Shown one piece after another: positions 59,202 to 64,000 of a DNA stretch of 64,000 nt. Source of the stretch: Bacteroidota bacterium (GTDB lineage Bacteria > Bacteroidota > Bacteroidia > Chitinophagales > Chitinophagaceae); NCBI GenBank assembly GCA_005789565.1, contig SXXL01000032.1, positions 1 to 64,000 of the forward strand, written 5' to 3'. Made by a program: the position numbers and the translations under genes. The number at the start of each line of letters is the position of its first letter. Position 1 is the first letter of the stretch. Below the pieces are notes generated by a model. That model was not told the DNA's origin. It did not search any database and saw nothing but the letters and a program-made list of their open reading frames with translations.

Positions 59202-59897
59202 CTATGTTTTTGTTTTGATCGTTTTCATCTGGATGATGTCGACCAGGAAGGCGAAGGCCATGGAGAAATAGATGTAGCCTTTGGGTATCTCGAAATGCAG
59301 CCCTTCCGCCAGTAACGCCACACCGATCATCATCAAAAAACAAAGGGCCAGGATTTTGAAGGAAGGGTGCTTGCGGATGAATTCGCTGATGGGTTTGGAG
59401 GCGACCAGCATGATCGCAACGGTCACGATCACGGCGGTGTACATGATCCAGAGCTCTTGTACCATGCCGACGGCGGTGATGATGGAGTCGATGGAAAAGA
59501 CAAGGTCCAGCAGGATCACCTCCGAAAGCAGTTGCCGAAAACTTGTTTTCGTGGGGGCGGTGGAGGGGCCCTCCCGATGCAGCTCCGTCTTGTAATAGAT
59601 CTCTTTGGTGCTTTTGTAGATCAGGAATAATCCGCCGAGTATCAGGATGATGCCTTTGCCGGAAAATTCGATGCCGTAGATCGTGAACAGGGTATGGTCG
59701 AGTTTCAGGATCCAAGAAATAAAGGCCAGTAAGCAAAGCCTTAATACCATGGCCAGTCCAATACCCCAGAATCGAAGTTTATTTCTTTGGGAGCCTTCCA
59801 GTTTATCCGCTAAAATGGAAATGAAGATGATATTATCGATGCCAAGAATTACTTCAAGTGCGATCAGGGAGAGGAGGGGGATGAGAATGTCGGTCAT
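59202..59897 (-). CDS. TerC family membrane protein
   Basis: LIALEVILGIDNIIFISILADKLEGSQRNKLRFWGIGLAMVLRL; EVILLDLVFSIDSIITAVGM. Confidence 0.93.
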   Translation of the reverse strand: MTDILIPLLSLIALEVILGIDNIIFISILADKLEGSQRNKLRFWGIGLAMVLRLCLLAFISWILKLDHTLFTIYGIEFSGKGIILILGGLFLIYKSTKEIYYKTELHREGPSTAPTKTSFRQLLSEVILLDLVFSIDSIITAVGMVQELWIMYTAVIVTVAIMLVASKPISEFIRKHPSFKILALCFLMMIGVALLAEGLHFEIPKGYIYFSMAFAFLVDIIQMKTIKTKT

Positions 59898-60007
59898 GGA
59901 ACGTTGAGTATAAAAATTGGTTATGCGTCTTTACAAAAATCAGTACTTTTTTTCATTTGCACTGTTAGGGCCAACTATCCAAGTTTCCATGCCTCTAAAA
60001 ATATCAA

Positions 60008-60046
60008 TCTCCCCAAACTTTTTAAACTCCTCAAACTTCTCAAACT
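60008..60046. repeat. AAACTTTTTAAACTCCTCAAACTTCTCAAACTA tract
   Basis: Same vocabulary (AAACTT/CTCAAACTT/CTTCTCAAA) as the 49910-50014 repeat; next to the tRNA terminator. Confidence 0.75.
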
Positions 60047-60047
60047 A

Positions 60048-60090
60048 AAACCCCGAATCAGATCCGCAATTTGGATCGATTCGGGGGTTT
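60048..60090 (-). terminator. Terminator downstream of tRNA-Leu
   Basis: AAACCCC(C)GAATC arms: + strand AAAACCCCGAATC...GATTCGGGGGTTT. Confidence 0.75.
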
Positions 60091-60093
60091 CCG

Positions 60094-60177
60094 TGCCCGG
60101 GATCGGAGTCGAACCGATACACCATTGCTGGCGGCAGATTTTGAGTCTGCTGCGTCTACCAATTTCGCCACCCGGGC
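60094..60177 (-). tRNA. tRNA-Leu (anticodon CAA)
   Basis: GCCCGGGTGGCGAAATTGGTAGACGCAGCAGACTCAAAATCTGCCGCCAGCAATGGTGTATCGGTTCGACTCCGATCCCGGGCA; acceptor GCCCGGG/CCCGGGC, loop CTCAAAA, long variable arm, no encoded CCA. Confidence 0.95.
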
Positions 60178-60186
60178 GGGGGATTG

Positions 60187-60217
60187 CAAATGTACGAGGA
60201 AACCGAGATTAGGACAA
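60187..60217 (-). promoter_or_regulatory. Own promoter for tRNA-Leu
   Basis: On minus strand TTG (60217-60215) - N20 - TACATTTG (60194-60187), about 10 nt upstream of the tRNA 5' end. Confidence 0.55.
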
Positions 60218-60706
60218 GCCCTGGCCGATCCGGTCGAGGTACTTTTTTCGGTAATAATACTCTTTCAGTGCCGCCAATTTCTCGGGGGTAGGGTAAAAGG
60301 GGTTCTCTTGTAAAATGCCGGATACCGGTCCACTCATTTCTTTTAGGAGTGCATGGGTATGGTCAGACAGACTTTTCGTATCAGCGGTGGCCGGTTCCAT
60401 CATCGCCTCGTTGATCTCCATCACCTCCATCAGAAAATCGGGACTTAACTCATATTTCTCACCAGCCTGCCAGTATCCGTGTATTTCCAACACATATCGA
60501 ATGAGTTCGTCCGGTTGCTGAAAGGTTTTCCAGGCCTTGTTCAGCAGGGCTGTTTTATCCAGTGCTTCTTGTTGTTCTTCGGGCGAGCGGCTGACAAAAA
60601 AATCAGGATGGAATTTCCGGCTCAAGACAAAAAAAGTTGGACGCAACTGGTTTAGATCCACCCGCAACTGAACAGGAATCCCAAAAAGATCAAAATAGTT
60701 TTCCAT
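60209..60706 (-). CDS. hscB: Fe-S cluster assembly co-chaperone HscB
   Basis: J-domain with HPD: NYFDLFGIPVQLRVDLNQLRPTFFVLSRKFHPDFF; HscB C-terminal domain DFLMEVMEINEAM. Confidence 0.9.
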   Translation of the reverse strand: MENYFDLFGIPVQLRVDLNQLRPTFFVLSRKFHPDFFVSRSPEEQQEALDKTALLNKAWKTFQQPDELIRYVLEIHGYWQAGEKYELSPDFLMEVMEINEAMMEPATADTKSLSDHTHALLKEMSGPVSGILQENPFYPTPEKLAALKEYYYRKKYLDRIGQGLS

Positions 60707-60724
60707 ACGGCCTCCGGTTCGGGT

Positions 60725-60732
60725 TATTTTTG
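60725..60732 (+). promoter_or_regulatory. -7 element (TATTTTTG) upstream of the LYS1-like gene
   Basis: TATTTTTG 24 nt before ATG 60757. Confidence 0.4.
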
Positions 60733-60756
60733 TACAACGATTGCAAAACTACCCAA

Positions 60757-61959
60757 ATGATCCGAATCGGACTGATCCGGGAAGGAAAAGTGCCTGCCGA
60801 TAACCGCGTCGCACTCACCCCCGCCCAATGCAAATGGCTTCGTCGCCAGCGTACCGACCTCGAGATATTGGTGGAGCCTTCTTCCAGCCGTTGTTTCTCG
60901 GATCGTGAATATGCATCCGCCGGAGCTGTCCTGACCTCCGATCTTTCAACTGCAGACCTGCTGCTGGGCATCAAAGAAGTGCCGATCGAACAGCTCATCC
61001 CCCAAAAGACCTACCTGTTCTTCTCGCATACCAAGAAACAACAGCCCTATAACCAGGCTTTGTTTCGATCCCTGATCGATAAAAAGATCACCCTTATCGA
61101 TTATGAATGCCTGGAGCATGAGGACGGTCAACGACTCCTCGGCTTTGGTTTTTTTGCCGGTATCGTCGGTGCCCACAACGGCATGATGGCCTATGGCAAC
61201 CGAACGGGACTTTTTTCCCTCGAACGGGTCTATAAGCAGCGTAGCTTTCGCGACTTGATTCACACTTATTTTGGTCTCAAGCTGCCCAACCTCAAGATCG
61301 CCGTAACCGGCAGCGGTCGTGTGGCCCACGGCATCCTGGAGATCATGAATCTGATGGGAATCCACGAAGTAGAGCCGGATGAATACCTATCCCGCCGCTT
61401 CTCCTATCCCGTTTATACCCAACTCAAAGGGGCCGACCTATACCGCCATAAGATCCACAAAAATTATCAGCGCCTGCATTTTCATGAACACCCCGCTGAA
61501 TATGAATGCCTTTACAAGCCCTACAGTGAGCAAACTGATATTTTGATGAATGGGATCTACTGGGACAAGCAAATGCCCCGGCTTTTTGAAAAATCCGATG
61601 TGCAATCCGATCGTTTCATCACTCAAACCATCGCCGACATCACCGACGACGCCGACGGATCCGTGCCCATCAACCTCGGCGATCAAACCATTGAAGATCC
61701 GATCTATGGTGTGGATCGCACCACGCTTCAAAAGACAGCCCCGTATCTACCCAACTCCATCGATGTGATGGCCGTTGGTAACCTTCCCAATGAACTGGCC
61801 CGTGATGCCAGCCGTTATTTCGGCGAGCAGCTTATCAAATACCTGTTGGAGGATCTTGTCGGAAACGGATCCCCGATGATCGAACGGGCTACGATGCTCA
61901 ATAAAGGGGAACTTACACCGGCCTATACTTACCTGCGCGGGTATGCGGGAGGGAACTGA
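60757..61959 (+). CDS. Saccharopine dehydrogenase (LYS1-like) / alanine dehydrogenase-family oxidoreductase
   Basis: RIGLIREGKVPADNRVALTPAQC, LFFSHTKKQQPYN, LIDYECLEHEDGQRLLGFGFFAGIVGAHNGM, KIAVTGSGRVAHGILEIM. Confidence 0.85.
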   Translation: MIRIGLIREGKVPADNRVALTPAQCKWLRRQRTDLEILVEPSSSRCFSDREYASAGAVLTSDLSTADLLLGIKEVPIEQLIPQKTYLFFSHTKKQQPYNQALFRSLIDKKITLIDYECLEHEDGQRLLGFGFFAGIVGAHNGMMAYGNRTGLFSLERVYKQRSFRDLIHTYFGLKLPNLKIAVTGSGRVAHGILEIMNLMGIHEVEPDEYLSRRFSYPVYTQLKGADLYRHKIHKNYQRLHFHEHPAEYECLYKPYSEQTDILMNGIYWDKQMPRLFEKSDVQSDRFITQTIADITDDADGSVPINLGDQTIEDPIYGVDRTTLQKTAPYLPNSIDVMAVGNLPNELARDASRYFGEQLIKYLLEDLVGNGSPMIERATMLNKGELTPAYTYLRGYAGGN

Positions 61960-62688
61960 TCAAAACATCAGATAATAATCGGCTAATAGCACACGCACCG
62001 AGTCGCTGTATTGGTCCTTTTCATCCATCAACACGATCTGCGTTGTCAATGTTTCCGAGCGGGGAATTCGGCCGCCAGCCAGAAAATATCGTTTGATCGG
62101 GCGGTCTGCCGCATACCGGATGCACCCTTGTTGGTAGAGACTAAATCCTTTTAGTCGGATCGCCTCGATCCGGGATTCGATCATTCTTGCCGGAAGCAAA
62201 AGAAAGAAACAGCCATCCTCTGACAGCAGTTGGTCAATACTATCCAATAATTGATCCATATTCAAGGATACGTCGTGATGTGCCTGATTCTTGCTGCTAT
62301 CGGGACTATTCAGATCCCCCTCGTAAAAAGGCGGATTGGATACAATCAGGTCAAAGCAATGGCGACCGGCCTGCTCCCGGACGTCGCTATGCACCACTTG
62401 TATGCTGTTTGCCCAAGGCGACAGGGCAATATTTTCGGTTGCCTGCTTGGCGGCCTCTTCGTTAATTTCCAGGCAAGTCAGTTGGATGTTCGGAAAAGCT
62501 TGTGCCAGCATCAGCGACAATAAACCGGTACCGCCGCCTATATCCAATCCATTTATGCACGCCACCGGATCTTTTCGGATCTGTGCGACTACCCAAGCAC
62601 CGAACAGACAGGCATCGGTCGATACCTTCATGGCACATAGATCCTGTTCGATCCGAAACTGTTTGAATTGAAAATAGGTATTCGACAT
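61960..62688 (-). CDS. trmN6: tRNA1(Val) (adenine37-N6)-methyltransferase
   Basis: YFQFKQFRIEQDLCAMKVSTDACLFGAWV, GLDIGGGTGLLSLMLAQ, DLIVSNPPFYEGDL (NPPF/Y). Confidence 0.92.
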   Translation of the reverse strand: MSNTYFQFKQFRIEQDLCAMKVSTDACLFGAWVVAQIRKDPVACINGLDIGGGTGLLSLMLAQAFPNIQLTCLEINEEAAKQATENIALSPWANSIQVVHSDVREQAGRHCFDLIVSNPPFYEGDLNSPDSSKNQAHHDVSLNMDQLLDSIDQLLSEDGCFFLLLPARMIESRIEAIRLKGFSLYQQGCIRYAADRPIKRYFLAGGRIPRSETLTTQIVLMDEKDQYSDSVRVLLADYYLMF

Positions 62689-62689
62689 A

Positions 62690-63730
62690 TCACCATTGGG
62701 CCCTTGCTTCGGAGCGGACCGACAGGTCGGCGAACTCACCGGCCAGTAGTTTATAATATCCCGTGATGGCGATCATGCCGGCATTGTCGGTGCAGTATTG
62801 AAAAGCCGGGATGTATGTTTTCCAGTGGTACTTTTCTCCGTATTCCTTCAGTGCTTGGCGCAATCCACTGTTGGCCGACACACCACCGGCGATGCATACC
62901 TCCCGAATGCCGGTTTCCAGGCTGGCATTTTTTAATTTATTCAATAGGATCTCTACGATTCGTTGCTGAACGGAGGCGCAGATATCATTCAGGTTTTCCC
63001 GGGTAAATGATTCACGCTCTTCTGGCGTGGCGATCGGCTCGGGCATGTATTTGAGACTCTTTCCGGCATTTTGCAGAAAATACAAGATGGAAGTTTTCAA
63101 TCCGCTAAAACTGAAATTCAATCCCTCGATCTTCGGCTCGGGAAAATGAAAACGTGTTGGATTGCCGGACTGTGCGTATTTATCGATTAAAGGTCCCCCC
63201 GGATACGGAATCCCCAACAATTTTGCCGTTTTATCAAAGGCCTCTCCGGCAGCATCATCGATCGTTTCTCCGATGACTCGCAATTGGGTGGGGGACTCAC
63301 AGACTACGATCTGGGTGTGTCCGCCACTGACCGTCAAACATAGAAAAGGAAAGGATGGGCGGGGTTCATCGATCAAATTGGCCAGAACATGTGCTTGCAT
63401 GTGGTGGACGGCGATCAGGGGAATATTCAGGCTAAGCGCGAGTGATTTGGCGAACTGCCCGCCTACCAGCAGGGAGCCGATGAGTCCGGGTGCTTGCGTA
63501 AAGGCGATCGCATCCAATTCGGTCAATGTCACACCAGCCTCTTTCAGGGCGGTATCTACGACCGGAACGATATTTTGAAGGTGCGCCCGCGACGCCAGCT
63601 CCGGCACCACCCCGCCAAATTTTTCGTGTACTTTTTGGTTGGCGATGAAATTGGACAGGATCTTTCCGTCTCGGCAAATCGCAGCCGAGGTTTCATCGCA
63701 AGAGGACTCTATCGCCAGAAGAGTAGGCAT
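62690..63730 (-). CDS. tsaD: tRNA N6-adenosine threonylcarbamoyltransferase TsaD
   Basis: LAIESSCDETSAAI, VVPELASRAHLQNI, AVHHMQAHVLAN, LTVSGGHTQIV, GGVSANSGLR. Confidence 0.97.
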   Translation of the reverse strand: MPTLLAIESSCDETSAAICRDGKILSNFIANQKVHEKFGGVVPELASRAHLQNIVPVVDTALKEAGVTLTELDAIAFTQAPGLIGSLLVGGQFAKSLALSLNIPLIAVHHMQAHVLANLIDEPRPSFPFLCLTVSGGHTQIVVCESPTQLRVIGETIDDAAGEAFDKTAKLLGIPYPGGPLIDKYAQSGNPTRFHFPEPKIEGLNFSFSGLKTSILYFLQNAGKSLKYMPEPIATPEERESFTRENLNDICASVQQRIVEILLNKLKNASLETGIREVCIAGGVSANSGLRQALKEYGEKYHWKTYIPAFQYCTDNAGMIAITGYYKLLAGEFADLSVRSEARAQW

Positions 63731-63731
63731 G

Positions 63732-64000
63732 TTATTTACTTCGGATCGCCACTACAGGATCCAACCGAGCGGCCTGTCTAGCTGGTATGTATCCGGCGAG
63801 GATCCCTACGACGATGCAGAGCAAGATGGCCAGCAGCATGTTGGATAAGGAGATGAAGACCGGAAAATCCAATACCTGCGTCAGTACTTGGGTTAGTGCA
63901 AACACGAGGGTTAGTCCGATCAATCCGCCAATTACACACAGAAAAGCTGCTTCGAGCAGAAACTCGGTCAGGATCACGCCGCCCTTTGCCCCGATGGCTT
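63732..64000 (-). CDS. ABC transporter permease, FtsX/MacB-like C-terminus (5' truncated by window edge)
   Basis: AIGAKGGVILTEFLLEAAFLCVIGGLIGL...GILAGYIPARQAARLDPVVAIRSK; frame stays open to position 64000. Confidence 0.9.
   Translation of the reverse strand, partial: AIGAKGGVILTEFLLEAAFLCVIGGLIGLTLVFALTQVLTQVLDFPVFISLSNMLLAILLCIVVGILAGYIPARQAARLDPVVAIRSK

Noticed and set aside
63732-63977. Complete 81-aa membrane protein
   Set aside because: The GTG is internal. The frame reads AIGAKGGVILTEF up to the window edge, so it is a truncated FtsX-like permease.

Overview
This is a 64 kb chromosomal window from a Bacteroidota genome. Family-level gene content and order look Chitinophagaceae-like, but that is inference. 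Support for Bacteroidota includes many TAnnTTTG-type -7 elements, a T9SS sorting-domain protein plus PorQ, DUF6702 and DUF5683 proteins, and M1 and S9 peptidases. The window is gene-dense and mostly housekeeping: clpB (5' truncated), phoH, rpe, the infA-rpmJ-rpsM-rpsK-rpsD-rpoA-rplQ block, aguB/aguA, carA, aroQ, glmM, a cysteine desulfurase, aconitase, ubiX, pabA/trpG, an alpha-oxoamine synthase, DPP-IV, parAB, lon, porQ, M42 peptidase, terC, tRNA-Leu(CAA), hscB, trmN6, tsaD, and an FtsX-like permease truncated at the right edge. I saw no CRISPR array, rRNA operon, transposase or prophage. The items most worth a second look are: (1) an overlapping-gene operon at 53.6-57.7 kb joining an M42 peptidase, an unannotated 54-aa 'YLDPGNGS' membrane protein, a kinase-motif plus methyltransferase fusion and a membrane sulfatase-like enzyme; (2) an M48-like metallopeptidase / DUF4369-like / TlpA thioredoxin fusion in a visibly AT-richer patch at 43.7-45.5 kb; (3) families of short-period purine/pyrimidine-biased repeats that begin at or within a few nt of stop codons; (4) a candidate hairpin leader before rpsD and DnaA-box-like sites between phoH and rpe; (5) a DsbA-like protein whose CxxC is SxxC, and a Mur ligase with an atypical P-loop. 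All family calls come from reading motifs by eye. No database search was run.
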